Shown here piece by piece: positions 21,570 to 30,176 of a DNA stretch of 38,080 bases (position 1 is its first letter; the number at the start of each line of letters is the position of its first letter). The position numbers were made by a program, and so were the translations under genes. The stretch is taken from the NCBI GenBank assembly GCA_003222945.1, contig QHXM01000118.1, forward strand, positions 1 to 38,080. The letters are read 5' to 3'. The notes beneath the pieces are model-generated. The model ran no database searches. It was not told the origin of the DNA and was given only the letters and a program-made list of their open reading frames with translations. Source of the stretch: Acidobacteriota bacterium (lineage in GTDB: Bacteria > Acidobacteriota > Blastocatellia > Pyrinomonadales > Pyrinomonadaceae).

Positions 21570-22556
21570 ATGAATCCTCAAGAAATTTTCATCAACGAAG
21601 CGGGTCGCCTGCGAAGCGGCTGGCGATTTCTTGTCTTTGCAGGTGTGTACCTCATCGCTGTGCAGGTTGTACTGCGCCTGTTTGTGGCTCTGGCCTCTTT
21701 CGCTCTGGGCAATTATGCCGAAGGCTTTCTTAATGGCGCTGGCGGATATATTGCGCAGGGCTTTATTCTCTTAGCTCTTGCAATCGTGATTGGGTGGGGA
21801 TGCGGAAGGCTTCTTGAGGATTTGCCGTTCAGGGCGTTGGGCTGGTCTTTCGGGCGCGGGTGGATGCGCGACTGGTTGCTGGGTTCATTGATCGGCTCGC
21901 TCTCTTTGCTGCTTGCGGTTGCGATTGCCTGGGCGAGTGGAAGCTACCGTTTTTCAATTAACGAAGGCGGATTGTCGCAGAGCGTTGCAGAGACTTTAAT
22001 CTTCTCCGGGTTTCTCTTCATACTTTTAGCCGCAGCCGAAGAAGCAATCTTTCGCGGCTATCCGCTTCAGACGATGACGCGAGCGCGCATGGCTTGGCTT
22101 GCTATTATTATCACCGCAGTTATCTTCTCATCCGGCCACTTAAATAATCCGAACGTCGTGCCGGGCTTCACTTTTCTAAACACGGCGATTGCTGGCGTGT
22201 GGCTTGCAATAGCTTATTTGAGAACGAGGAATATGTGGTTTCCGCTCGGCATTCATTGGGCTTGGAATTGGACTATGAGCGCGGTGCTGGGGATTCCCGT
22301 GAGCGGCATTACGAGAGTAACGCCTGACCCGCTCCTGCGCGCAAGCGATCTTGGTCCGGCGTGGTTGACAGGCGGAAGCTACGGCATAGAGGGCGGCGCG
22401 GCCTGCACGATTGCTCTTCTGCTCTCGACACTTTTTATCTGGCGAACGCGGCTTGTTTCAGCCAACGAAGAGATGATGCTCCTGACGGACAGAGAGAATC
22501 CAAAGCAGACGGAGCAGTTGCTCTCAATTCTTGATAGCCCAGAAGAGATCGAGTGA
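21570..22556 (+). CDS. CPBP family intramembrane glutamic protease
   Basis: A 328-residue polytopic membrane protein of the CPBP/Abi family (Rce1-like), usually tied to prenyl-protein or membrane-protein processing. ATG 21570 has AGGA five bases upstream. The frame extends back to 21450, but that part is hairpin repeat. Catalytic motifs are EEAIFRGYPLQ (EExxxR), the SSGHLNNPN histidine segment and GIHWAWNW. About eight transmembrane helices can be seen. Substrate unknown. The motifs are intact. Confidence 0.85.
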   Translation: MNPQEIFINEAGRLRSGWRFLVFAGVYLIAVQVVLRLFVALASFALGNYAEGFLNGAGGYIAQGFILLALAIVIGWGCGRLLEDLPFRALGWSFGRGWMRDWLLGSLIGSLSLLLAVAIAWASGSYRFSINEGGLSQSVAETLIFSGFLFILLAAAEEAIFRGYPLQTMTRARMAWLAIIITAVIFSSGHLNNPNVVPGFTFLNTAIAGVWLAIAYLRTRNMWFPLGIHWAWNWTMSAVLGIPVSGITRVTPDPLLRASDLGPAWLTGGSYGIEGGAACTIALLLSTLFIWRTRLVSANEEMMLLTDRENPKQTEQLLSILDSPEEIE

Positions 22557-22760
22557 ATGCACGCGCGCTCGTTGAAGTTCGGCTAACTGTTAACATTTCA
22601 CTTCCCCTTCGCGTCTTATTGGCTGAAGGGAAGAAAATTCACGCTCTTTATGGCTCTATGCTCAAATAAAAACTACTTTCATCTGATTGAGAGATTCAGG
22701 GCGCAGAAGCTTCGGGGCAAGCGATAGAGTGATGAATGAATTTCGGGTAACGTTGAGGGG

Positions 22761-23357
22761 ATGAGCGAGACGGAAACGGCGGGCAACCTGCTCTTTATGA
22801 ACGGAGCGAGCCGCACGGCTACGGCTGTGGCGCAAGCTTCGCTTTGTGAGCCGCCTGAAGTCCCCTTAGTTGAGCGTGTGCGCCAGGGAGACCGCGATGC
22901 CTTCGGCAAGCTTTACGACCTGTATGCGCCGATGGTGCACGGCATACTGCTCGCGCGTGTTCCCTGCGATGATGTTGACGATCTTGTTCAGGATGTTTTC
23001 CTGCTCGCTTTCAAAAGGATTCAAACGCTGCGCGAGGCAGGAGCTTTCGGCGGCTGGCTTGCGATGATCGCACGTAACCGCGCCGTTGACTTTCATCGCA
23101 GAAAGCGCGAGACCGAAGAGTTGCCGGAGAATTTGGGCGTGCGTGAATCGGCGGACACGGAAGCTTTAGAGGCGCTTCGATTGATTCGGACATTGCCGGA
23201 TGCATACCGAGAGACTTTGATCCTGCGTCTTGTCGAAGGCATGACCGGACCGGAGATTGCGGAGCGCACAGGACTGACGCCAGCATCAGTGCGCGTCAAC
23301 CTACATCGCGGCATGAAGCTTCTCAGAGAGAAGCTTGGAATGGAGAAAAAGTCATGA
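22761..23357 (+). CDS. ECF-type RNA polymerase sigma factor
   Basis: A 198-residue sigma-70 family member with only regions 2 and 4. Region 2 includes FGKLYDLYAPMVHGILLARVPCDDVDDLVQDVFLLAFKRI and the AFGGWLAMIARNRAVDFHR stretch. Region 4 includes LPDAYRETLILRLVEGMTGPEIAERTGLTPASVRVNLHRGMKLLREKL, the promoter -35 reader. AGGGG lies immediately before the ATG at 22761, slightly close; the region before it has no gene for 200 bases and probably carries the promoter. The stop overlaps the next gene as ATGA. The partner is the anti-sigma factor that follows. Confidence 0.9.
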   Translation: MSETETAGNLLFMNGASRTATAVAQASLCEPPEVPLVERVRQGDRDAFGKLYDLYAPMVHGILLARVPCDDVDDLVQDVFLLAFKRIQTLREAGAFGGWLAMIARNRAVDFHRRKRETEELPENLGVRESADTEALEALRLIRTLPDAYRETLILRLVEGMTGPEIAERTGLTPASVRVNLHRGMKLLREKLGMEKKS

Positions 23358-23965
23358 ACGAAGATTACCTTTGGGACAAAACAGGCGAACGAGACCCGGA
23401 GATTGAACGGCTTGAACGCTCCCTCTCTTCTCTTCGCTACAAGCGCACGTCGAAACCTCTTCCCTTGCCTGTCGCATCGCGTCCGCAGTTCCGGCTCAAC
23501 TCCACATGGCTCGCCGCCGCAGCCGCAATTGCTCTTCTAATCTTTGCAGGAGGCTTGTGGCTCGCGCTTCATCGCTCTAATTCAAATGAGCAAAGCAATG
23601 GGATAGCTGGCGGGGTTGTTCCTGAACCTATCGAGTTCCCGAAAGATGTTTCTGTGCCGCCGACAGTTGGGACAGTTAACCCTACTGTGCAGGTTGCAGA
23701 GGATAAAAAAAGCGATAGGTTGCCTGAAACAATTACATCTCGTGCGTCGCACAATCTGAATTCATCTACACAGTCTGTAGAGCGTATGCAGAAGATTGCT
23801 TTAAGAGTCAGAAATAAAGAGCGCGTTCTGCGCGAAGAGGAAACGATTCGCAAGGGCGAGCTTGCCAAAGAGCAGCTTATCAAAGCGCTTCAAATCACCA
23901 GCGACAAGCTCAACGCAGTCCAGAAGAAGATTCAGGGCACGCAGGAGCACAACCCTATCTCATAA
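23354..23965 (+). CDS. Membrane-bound anti-sigma factor
   Basis: A 203-residue single-pass protein whose start overlaps the sigma gene stop (ATGA), so the two are translationally coupled. A short cytoplasmic N-terminal segment, EDYLWDKTGERDPEIERLERSL, is the sigma-binding motif I associate with acidobacterial anti-sigma factors. A transmembrane helix is at about 53-73. The extracytoplasmic part is Pro/Val-rich and then forms a Lys/Glu/Arg-rich helix (about 135-195), probably a coiled coil. It lacks the HxxxCxxC zinc motif. It likely holds the ECF sigma factor at the membrane until a signal. Confidence 0.75.
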   Translation: MNEDYLWDKTGERDPEIERLERSLSSLRYKRTSKPLPLPVASRPQFRLNSTWLAAAAAIALLIFAGGLWLALHRSNSNEQSNGIAGGVVPEPIEFPKDVSVPPTVGTVNPTVQVAEDKKSDRLPETITSRASHNLNSSTQSVERMQKIALRVRNKERVLREEETIRKGELAKEQLIKALQITSDKLNAVQKKIQGTQEHNPIS

Positions 23966-23984
23966 GTAAACGAACGGAGTGGTT

Positions 23985-24554
23985 ATGAAATCAGTTATAA
24001 CAAAATCGCTGAAGCTTACTTGCCTTCTCTTTCTAGTCCCTCTCTTTGCCACTATAACGGCAAGCGCGCAGGACGTGAGGCTTCAGCTTGATAATCTTAA
24101 CAAGCTCGAATCCAAAGCGGGCAATTCCGTTGACGTAACGCTGGACGGGGCACTGCTACAGCTTGCTGGAAAGTTTCTGGATATAAATAAACCCAAAGAG
24201 GCTGCCGTCAAGGAAGTGCTCGCCGGATTGAAAGGCGTTTACGTTAAATCTTTTGAGTTCGATAAAGAAGGCGTGTATTCAGCAACCGACGTTGATTCTA
24301 TTCACGCGCAGCTACGCTCGCCCGGATGGACAAGGATGGTCGGCGTGAAAAGCAACAAAGAGGGCGAGAACGTTGAATTCTACATGATGATGAACGGGAA
24401 TCAGGTCAACGGTATTGCCGTCATCGCAACAGACCCGAAGCAGTTGACGGTCGTAAACATAGTAGGCTCAATCGACCTTGAAAAATTGCTCAAGCTTAGC
24501 GGAAAGCTCGGCATTCCAGATTTAGATATAGACCTGGGCAAACAGAAGAAGTGA
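23985..24554 (+). CDS. Secreted DUF4252 family protein
   Basis: A 189-residue protein with a signal peptide (about 1-28, LTCLLFLVPLFATITASAQD). ATG 23985 follows GGAG by five bases. The mature part has alternating charged helices and strands: VRLQLDNLNKLESKAGNSVDVTLD, then VLAGLKGVYVKSFEFD, RSPGWTRMVGV, EFYMMMNGNQVNGIAVIATDPKQLTVVNIVG and a final LEKLLKLSGKLGIPD. This matches DUF4252, a small domain known in Bacteroidota and Acidobacteriota, often next to ECF sigma factors. Function unknown. A lumenal role sensed by the anti-sigma factor is a guess from position. Confidence 0.7.
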   Translation: MKSVITKSLKLTCLLFLVPLFATITASAQDVRLQLDNLNKLESKAGNSVDVTLDGALLQLAGKFLDINKPKEAAVKEVLAGLKGVYVKSFEFDKEGVYSATDVDSIHAQLRSPGWTRMVGVKSNKEGENVEFYMMMNGNQVNGIAVIATDPKQLTVVNIVGSIDLEKLLKLSGKLGIPDLDIDLGKQKK

Positions 24555-24561
24555 GGCCAGG

Positions 24562-25077
24562 ATGATGAAATCAAGAACTCTCTTCATACATTCACTCGCA
24601 GCTTTCATACTAGCTTCAGCCGCTCTCTTCGTCGCACCTCAAACGGCGCGCGCAGACGACCCGGAGTTTGACGCGATCACGAAACATCTTCAATTACATT
24701 ACAAAGCAAAGCGCGTTCACATTCCCTTCCTCGGCCTTGCAGACTTCTTCGTCCATATTGTCCATCCTGCCGGAGTCAAGAATTTCAAGGTGGCCGTCTT
24801 CGAGAATCTGAATTTTACAGCGGGCGAATCGAATTCAGGACTCGCGCTTGTTATGCGCAATGCTTTGAGCGCCGACTGGCAGCCAATGGTGCGCGTATCC
24901 TCGCGCGAAGGCGAACAGATTTACGTTTATGCTAAGATTGATGGCGCGAATATCAAGATGATGGTCGTAACCGTTGACCATGACAAGGCTGTGGTCGCAC
25001 GCTTCAAATTCAGTCCTGAGAAGCTCAACGAGTTTTTGAGGAATCCGAAGATACTGGGCATCTCACTCAACAAGTGA
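24562..25077 (+). CDS. Secreted DUF4252-like protein (second copy)
   Basis: A 171-residue protein with a signal peptide (about 1-31, ending ARADDPEF), starting seven bases after the previous gene. It shares with its neighbour the layout of a C-terminal RFKFSPEKLNEFL helix, a WQPMVRVSSREGEQIYVYAKIDGANIKMMVVTVDHDKAVV strand pair and an N-terminal helix. It is thus a probable diverged duplicate within the same operon. Function unknown. It ends the plus-strand ECF operon; the next gene is convergent. Confidence 0.65.
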   Translation: MMKSRTLFIHSLAAFILASAALFVAPQTARADDPEFDAITKHLQLHYKAKRVHIPFLGLADFFVHIVHPAGVKNFKVAVFENLNFTAGESNSGLALVMRNALSADWQPMVRVSSREGEQIYVYAKIDGANIKMMVVTVDHDKAVVARFKFSPEKLNEFLRNPKILGISLNK

Positions 25078-25129
25078 GAAGCGCGGCAGAATTCATATCA
25101 TACTCTTTCGACACAACGGGCCTAAGCTT

Positions 25130-26287
25130 TCATCTCTCATCAATCGACACGTAAGGAACGTTTCTAGGCCCGACGTATTCGGCGCGCGGGCGAATCAGTT
25201 TGTTGTTCGCGTACTGTTCGAGTATGTGCCCGGTCCACCCGCTTATGCGGCTTACTGCGAAGATGGGCGTGTATTGTTCAAGCGGGATTCCCATCATGTA
25301 GAAGGTCGAAGCCGAGAAGAAGTCAACGTTAGGATACATGCCCTTCTCGCGCTTCATAATCTCTTCGATCTTAAGAGACATCTCGTACCACTTGGCCTCG
25401 CCCTTCGCTTCGGCCATCTCTTTAGAGAAGCGGCGGAAGTTCGTTGCGCGCGGGTCTTCCGTCTTATAAACGGCGTGGCCTATGCCCATAATCTTCTTCT
25501 TCTCAGCGAGCGCGTTCCTGACATACGGCTCAACCTTCTCCATCTCGCCGATTTCCAGGAGCATCTTCATCACGTTCGTGTTCGCGCCGCCGTGCAGCGG
25601 GCCAGAGAGAGCGGCTATCGCAGCCGTGACAGCGCCGTACATATCGGCGAGCGTGCCCGCGACTACACGCGAAGTGAAGGTCGAAGCGTTCAACTCGTGG
25701 TCCGCCTGAAGTATCAACCCAACGTCGAAGATGTGCGCGTCTTGTTCAGAAGGCATCTCGCCCTTGAGCATGTATAGGAAGTTGGTCGCTACGTTCAGGT
25801 CCGGTTTCGGCGCAACCGGTTCTTGCTCTTTGCGCAGGCGCGCAAGCGTAGCAACGATTGTCGGGAATTGTCCTACGAGTCGTGTTGCGGTCCTGACTGC
25901 TGCCTCGCGCGAAATATCTTTAGCGCTCTTATCATAAAAAGCCAGCGCAGAAACGGCAGTGCGAAGCGTATCCATTGGCTCTGCGTCGCGCGGGAACTTT
26001 TGCATCAGCGCAAGCAGTTCAGGCTGTAGCTCGCAGTTTGCCGAGATGTTGCGCTTCAGATCATCAAGCTCGGCGCGCTTAGGCAATCGCCCGTTCCATA
26101 GAAGAAAGATGACCTCTTCAAACGTAGAATATCTGGCGAGGTCGTGTATGTTTATGCCCTGGTAGATGAGTTCGCCCTTCTCACCGTTCACATCGCCGAT
26201 GGAGGTCGTAGCGGCGACAACGCCACGCAGACCGGCAGCGGCAGGAGCACTCGCTGTAGGCGCGGCAGCCTCTTTCGCTTTATCCAT
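25130..26287 (-). CDS. Citrate synthase / 2-methylcitrate synthase family
   Basis: A 385-residue cytoplasmic enzyme that condenses acetyl-CoA with oxaloacetate, entering the citric acid cycle; short members can also use propionyl-CoA. Catalytic residues are His232 in PLHGGAN, His271 in GIGHAVYK and Asp322 in NVDFFSA. The N-terminal GLRGVVAATTSIGDVNGEKGEL is the usual start of the short citrate synthase type; an Ala/Pro-rich tail precedes it. Its ATG is preceded by AGGGA. It is convergent with the DUF4252 operon. The gene symbol is left open because the citrate and methylcitrate synthases cannot be told apart by eye. Confidence 0.88.
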   Translation of the reverse strand: MDKAKEAAAPTASAPAAAGLRGVVAATTSIGDVNGEKGELIYQGINIHDLARYSTFEEVIFLLWNGRLPKRAELDDLKRNISANCELQPELLALMQKFPRDAEPMDTLRTAVSALAFYDKSAKDISREAAVRTATRLVGQFPTIVATLARLRKEQEPVAPKPDLNVATNFLYMLKGEMPSEQDAHIFDVGLILQADHELNASTFTSRVVAGTLADMYGAVTAAIAALSGPLHGGANTNVMKMLLEIGEMEKVEPYVRNALAEKKKIMGIGHAVYKTEDPRATNFRRFSKEMAEAKGEAKWYEMSLKIEEIMKREKGMYPNVDFFSASTFYMMGIPLEQYTPIFAVSRISGWTGHILEQYANNKLIRPRAEYVGPRNVPYVSIDER

Positions 26288-26360
26288 GATCGAAATCCCT
26301 CAATTAGTGTTGGGAAATGAAGATAACAAAAGCGGTGACGAGTGACAAGCGAAGAAACAC

Positions 26361-26433
26361 AGTGATGAGTGATGAGTAATGAGTGATGAGTGGCAGCTTT
26401 TAACTCATCACTCATTACTCATCACTCATCACT
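26361..26433. repeat. Perfect 31-bp inverted repeat of GATGAGT/AATGAGT heptads
   Basis: Arms 26361-26391 and 26403-26433 are exact reverse complements with an 11-base loop, built of GATGAGT heptads. The right arm contains the stop codon and last five codons (VMSDE) of the SAM hydrolase gene. It is the cleanest example of the hairpin class. Its other side is the citrate synthase gene's upstream region. Confidence 0.9.
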
Positions 26434-27299
26434 AATATTTGGTTTCCTGTTCGTGCATCAAGCATCTCTGCGGCGGACGAGCGGTTCGATGCTATCTCAA
26501 GATAGCCTGCGCTGCCCCAGATGGCGAAGAGGTTATCGGACGCATCGCTTTCTTCGGCGAAGAAACGGCGGAAGGAGGTTATCTTTCGTCCGTTGATGGT
26601 TAATGTCAGCCCTCGCGCGATCATCTCGTCTGTGATCTCGCGCCGCGTCAGGTTCGTTACGCAGTTGCCGAAGCGATCTACGTGGATGATTGAAGCTTCG
26701 AGTTGTCCTTCTCGAATGAAGTTCGGCTTGAGATTCGGAAGGCGTATGTAATCTGTGATTTCAACTCCGAAGTTTTCTGTATGAACGCCTTTCGAGAGTG
26801 CGGCGGCCAGGGGCGCGAAAATGTCGCGCCCGTGAAATGTGTTGCTCAAGGGCTTTTGAAAATAGTCTTCATTCGTCGCATGAAAGACGCGCACATCTTT
26901 TTCTTCCTCGAAAATAAAACTCAAAAGGCCATTGTCTGGACCGACGAAGCATTGATTATGAGTTGTAGCCACAATCGCACGACGATGAGAGCCTACGCCC
27001 GGATCAACCACCGCGACGTGAATCGTTCCTTCTGGAAAATTTTTGTAAGCGGCAGAGAGCGTGAAAGCGCCCGATAGAATATCCTGCGGCGGAATCTCAT
27101 GCGTGATGTCAATGACATGCGCGTCAGGATTGATTGAGAGGATCACACCCTTCATAGCCCCTACGAAATAGTCCGCAGTGCCGAAATCTGTCAGGAGAGT
27201 GATGAGCGGGACGCCGAGACGTGGAGACGCGGAGACGTTGCGATGCAAAATCTCTTCGCCGCGTCTCCGCGTCTCCGTGTCACCGCGTCTGGTTTTCAC
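26415..27299 (-). CDS. SAM hydrolase / SAM-dependent halogenase family protein (DUF62)
   Basis: A cytoplasmic SAM hydrolase (S-adenosyl-L-methionine hydroxide adenosyltransferase), which splits SAM into adenosine and methionine and is related to fluorinase. Family motifs are LITLLTDFGTADYFVGAMKGVI near residues 32-53, VIDITHEIPPQDILSGAF, HVAVVDPGVGSHRRAI, FVGPDNGLLS and GRDIFAPLAAALSKG. The start is uncertain: GTG 27299 overlaps the previous stop (TAGTG), or TTG 27248 may be used. Either way the first 10-25 codons come from a hairpin repeat (27210-27289), and the C terminus also ends in a repeat. It follows the glycine-zipper gene on the same strand. Confidence 0.8.
   Translation of the reverse strand: MKTRRGDTETRRRGEEILHRNVSASPRLGVPLITLLTDFGTADYFVGAMKGVILSINPDAHVIDITHEIPPQDILSGAFTLSAAYKNFPEGTIHVAVVDPGVGSHRRAIVATTHNQCFVGPDNGLLSFIFEEEKDVRVFHATNEDYFQKPLSNTFHGRDIFAPLAAALSKGVHTENFGVEITDYIRLPNLKPNFIREGQLEASIIHVDRFGNCVTNLTRREITDEMIARGLTLTINGRKITSFRRFFAEESDASDNLFAIWGSAGYLEIASNRSSAAEMLDARTGNQILVMSDE
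27210..27289. repeat. Inverted repeat of GAGACGCG-type octads inside the SAM hydrolase 5' end
   Basis: Left arm 27210-27237 (GAGACGTG, GAGACGCG, GAGACG octads) pairs with 27262-27289 with about four mismatches over 28 bp. It lies wholly within the translated frame and encodes Arg/Thr/Glu-rich residues. It also sits where the ribosome-binding site should be if the start is the downstream TTG. Confidence 0.75.
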
Positions 27300-28291
27300 T
27301 AAAACCGCGTCTCGGTCGAAGTGCGAATCTTGATTTGCTGGCCGTGCTCAAGGCGAATGTCCTTGCCGCTTGAGGTGAGCACGCTGCCTGTTCCGACAGA
27401 CGCGCCGATTGCAGCGCCGATTGCAGCGCCTTTGCCTCCGCCGATGATTGCGCCGATGATTGCGCCTACGCCAGTGCTTGCGCCGATCTTTGCGACATCA
27501 TCTTTTGTTTTATCTTTGCCCTGCACGCCGCCCTCTTCGTCCACACTGCCTACGCCCTGCGGACCGTTCATATCTTCGACCTCAATCACCAGAGCTTTGA
27601 AGTTAGTCCAACGACCGTTCAAGCTGATCTGGTCGAAGCTGAGTTGCAACTCTGCATTACCCTTGACCTTGCCGGGTCGTTTAACGCGCGAGACGTGGCC
27701 CTGTATCACAGCGCCCTGAAGCTCTGCGGGTTCGATAACACGTGCCTCAAATTGATCGCCCTTCTGCGTTGCATCAGTCGAAAGGTTCGTAAGAAGTTCT
27801 ACGCGCATCACCGTGTCGGCAGGAATGTAGCTGGCGTTGGCTGTGCTGACCGGACCATTGCTGCTGCTACTATTACTGCTGCTGACACCCGCGTTGTCGC
27901 TGCTCGTTTGTGAAACTGTGGCGCTCGTTTGCGCGTCGTCCGTGCCGCGACGCGACAGGTTCGTCGGGATGGTCGAATCGAAGTTGCGATGCTCGTAACC
28001 CGCGCTGTATCCGCCCTCGAAACCTTGCTGGTAACCGTCTCGGTAATCTTCCAGCGTGCCGTAAGCGGCTGCATAGGCGCGGTCAGCGCGCTGGTACTCA
28101 TCCTTGCTCTTGTAATCGCGCGCCGCCTGCTGTGTGGAATCGCTGTAGCCAGCCTGATAGCCGTCCGAGTAGCCCGTGCGGTAGCCGCGTTCGAGCGCGC
28201 CCAGAGAAGACTGCTGCGTCTGTCCGAAGGCTAAGGGAAGTGCGAGCGCGAAAACCAGCAGTACAGTCAGGATGCGTATAGGATTTTTCAT
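27299..28291 (-). CDS. Exported glycine-zipper protein with N-terminal GY-repeat region
   Basis: A 330-residue exported protein; the family is not recognised. Signal peptide 1-23 ends LAFGQ. Residues 35-110 carry a Tyr/Gly-rich repeat (GYRTGYSDGYQAGYSDS, then YQQGFEGGYSAGYEH). A Ser/Asn-rich linker follows, about 120-150, then a beta-rich stretch of about 155-250 (DTVMRVELLTNLS, GHVSRVKRPGK) that looks like an OB- or TonB-plug-sized domain. About 275-305 is a glycine zipper (GASTGVGAIIGAIIGGGKGAAIGAAIGASVG), usually a membrane or outer-membrane insertion segment. Its stop overlaps the GTG of the SAM hydrolase gene. Start has AAAGGA eight bases upstream. Confidence 0.65.
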   Translation of the reverse strand: MKNPIRILTVLLVFALALPLAFGQTQQSSLGALERGYRTGYSDGYQAGYSDSTQQAARDYKSKDEYQRADRAYAAAYGTLEDYRDGYQQGFEGGYSAGYEHRNFDSTIPTNLSRRGTDDAQTSATVSQTSSDNAGVSSSNSSSSNGPVSTANASYIPADTVMRVELLTNLSTDATQKGDQFEARVIEPAELQGAVIQGHVSRVKRPGKVKGNAELQLSFDQISLNGRWTNFKALVIEVEDMNGPQGVGSVDEEGGVQGKDKTKDDVAKIGASTGVGAIIGAIIGGGKGAAIGAAIGASVGTGSVLTSSGKDIRLEHGQQIKIRTSTETRF

Positions 28292-28520
28292 TCTCAGTTC
28301 CTTTCATAAAAGATGAACGTCCGCGCCGTACAGCCCGCCCTGATATTTCCGTGCTGGCTCGTTGGCGTAAGTCCGGCGTCCAGATGGTAACATTCACTCG
28401 CAATGTGCAACAAACTTATTGTATCGCTTGACGCTCCGTGAGCGTGCGACCTAGACTCGGTTAGGAGAGAGAAACAACCTCTTTCTGATGCGCGCGAGTG
28501 CGTGATAGGTTGCGAGAGAA

Positions 28521-29741
28521 ATGGCTTTAAGAAGAGTTTATCTTGACCACAGCGCGACGACGCCGGTTGACAGGCGCGTCGTAGAGGCGATGCTGCCGTA
28601 TTTGACGGAGAAGTTCGGCAACGCTTCGAGCGTGCATTTCTTCGGACAGGAGGCTCGCGCGGCTGTGGACCGCGCGCGGCGCGAGGTTGCCTCTATGGTT
28701 GGCGCGCGTCCTAATGAGGTTGTTTTTCTCTCAGGCGGAACTGAAGCCAATAACCTCGCAATACGCGGCGTTGCCGAAGCCTCAGAAAATTACGGTCGCC
28801 ACATCATCACTTCCGAGATAGAGCATTCCAGCGTTCGCGGCATCTGCGATGCGCTTGAGAAGAAAGGTTGGAAGATAACAAGGCTTCCCGTTTACGACGA
28901 CGGCATCGTTCGCATAGAAGACGTGCGCGCGTCTGTCAGACCGGACACTGTTCTCATCACCGTGATGCTTGCCAATAACGAGATAGGGACGATTCAGCCA
29001 ATCGCGGAGATAGGCTCGCTGGTCCGCAAAGAGCGCGAGAAAGGAAATCGTCACTTGCGCTTTCATACGGACGCTGTGCAGGCAGCGGGGCGTATGCACG
29101 TTGATGTGGAGAGTCTGGGCTGCGACATGCTCTCGCTCTCTGCGCACAAGCTTTATGCGCCGAAGGGCGCGGGCGCGCTCTTTCTTCGTCGCGGCGTGCG
29201 TCTGGTTGCGCAGAACGTGGGCGGTCATCAGGAGCGCGAGCGTCGCGCAGGAACAGAATCTGTCGCCGGGATTGTTGCCTTCGGCGCAGCGGCCCGCATT
29301 GCGGGCGAAGAGTTAGACGAGCGGGTGGCGCATGTGCGCGCGCTCAGAAATAGATTTGAAGCGGGCGTTGCTGCAAGAATTGAAGACGTTGTTTTCAACG
29401 GCAATCGTGAGCGGCGGCTGCCGCACCTGTCGAACATCTCTTTTCGTTACATAGAAGGCGAGGGCTTGCTCATTAATTTAGACTTGCAGGGCGTAGCCGT
29501 ATCAACAGGCTCGGCCTGCTCGTCAGGCTCGCTTGAACCTTCGCCTGTGATTCGCGCCATCGGACGCGACGATGAACTTGCGCGCGGCTCTATACGCTTT
29601 AGTTTCGGCAAGGACAATTCAGTCGAAGATGTTGATTACGTCCTTGAAGTCCTGCCTCGCGCTGTAGCGAACCTGCGCCGTCTTTCGCCGCTCTATCAGA
29701 AAGCTACGCAAGCGCGAGCCTGTGAATCCGAAACCGTCTGA
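28521..29741 (+). CDS. Cysteine desulfurase (IscS/NifS family)
   Basis: A 406-residue PLP enzyme that takes sulfur from cysteine for iron-sulfur clusters and thio-modifications. It carries the start motif YLDHSATTPVD, the SGGTEANNLAI segment, His102 in EIEHSS that stacks on PLP, Lys210 in SLSAHKLYAPKG that binds PLP, and Cys333 in STGSACSSGSLEPS, the sulfur-carrying residue. GGHQERERRAGT is the family's GGGQE-like run. All of these are present. Start ATG 28521 has GAGAGA nearby. The IscU-like scaffold gene follows after nine bases, so the pair works as sulfur donor and scaffold. Confidence 0.93.
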   Translation: MALRRVYLDHSATTPVDRRVVEAMLPYLTEKFGNASSVHFFGQEARAAVDRARREVASMVGARPNEVVFLSGGTEANNLAIRGVAEASENYGRHIITSEIEHSSVRGICDALEKKGWKITRLPVYDDGIVRIEDVRASVRPDTVLITVMLANNEIGTIQPIAEIGSLVRKEREKGNRHLRFHTDAVQAAGRMHVDVESLGCDMLSLSAHKLYAPKGAGALFLRRGVRLVAQNVGGHQERERRAGTESVAGIVAFGAAARIAGEELDERVAHVRALRNRFEAGVAARIEDVVFNGNRERRLPHLSNISFRYIEGEGLLINLDLQGVAVSTGSACSSGSLEPSPVIRAIGRDDELARGSIRFSFGKDNSVEDVDYVLEVLPRAVANLRRLSPLYQKATQARACESETV

Positions 29742-29750
29742 ATATAATTC

Positions 29751-30128
29751 GTGCCCTACTCTTCCATCTTCAAAGATCATTTAGCCAATCCACGAAACGT
29801 AGGCGAGTTGGCGGACGCCAGTGCAGTCGCAGAAGAGACGAATCCTGTGTGCGGTGACCGCCTGCGTCTATCTCTGCGATTGCGCGACGGTCGCATTGAG
29901 GCCGCGCGCTTTCTCGCTTACGGCTGCGCGCCAACGCTTGCGTGCGGCTCTGCGCTCGCTGAAATGATCGAAGGGATGAAGATTGAAGAAGCATTGCGAC
30001 TCACGAGGCAGGACATTGCCCGCGCACTCGACGGACTGCCCGCCCGCAAGCAACACGCGGCGGCACTTGCAATCGAGACTCTGCAAGCAGCAATAAAAGC
30101 AGAATTCAGGGGTCAGAATTCGGAATGA
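29751..30128 (+). CDS. IscU/NifU-N-like iron-sulfur scaffold protein
   Basis: A 125-residue cytoplasmic scaffold that assembles [2Fe-2S] or [4Fe-4S] clusters, encoded directly behind cysteine desulfurase (start GTG 29751). It has the N-terminal FKDHLANPRNVGEL motif, Cys34 in NPVCGD with Asp36, and Cys59 in YGCAP. The third canonical IscU cysteine (around residue 103, normally in HCS) is Ala in KQHAAAL, while an extra Cys65 appears in LACGSAL. That pattern is seen in some NifU-like branches, so the protein may still work with a rearranged ligand set. It is the last gene before a non-coding repeat region. Confidence 0.8.
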   Translation: MPYSSIFKDHLANPRNVGELADASAVAEETNPVCGDRLRLSLRLRDGRIEAARFLAYGCAPTLACGSALAEMIEGMKIEEALRLTRQDIARALDGLPARKQHAAALAIETLQAAIKAEFRGQNSE

Positions 30129-30176
30129 AAGCGGTTTCAGCCTTATAGCAGATTGCAATTGATTGAAAGCATACGG

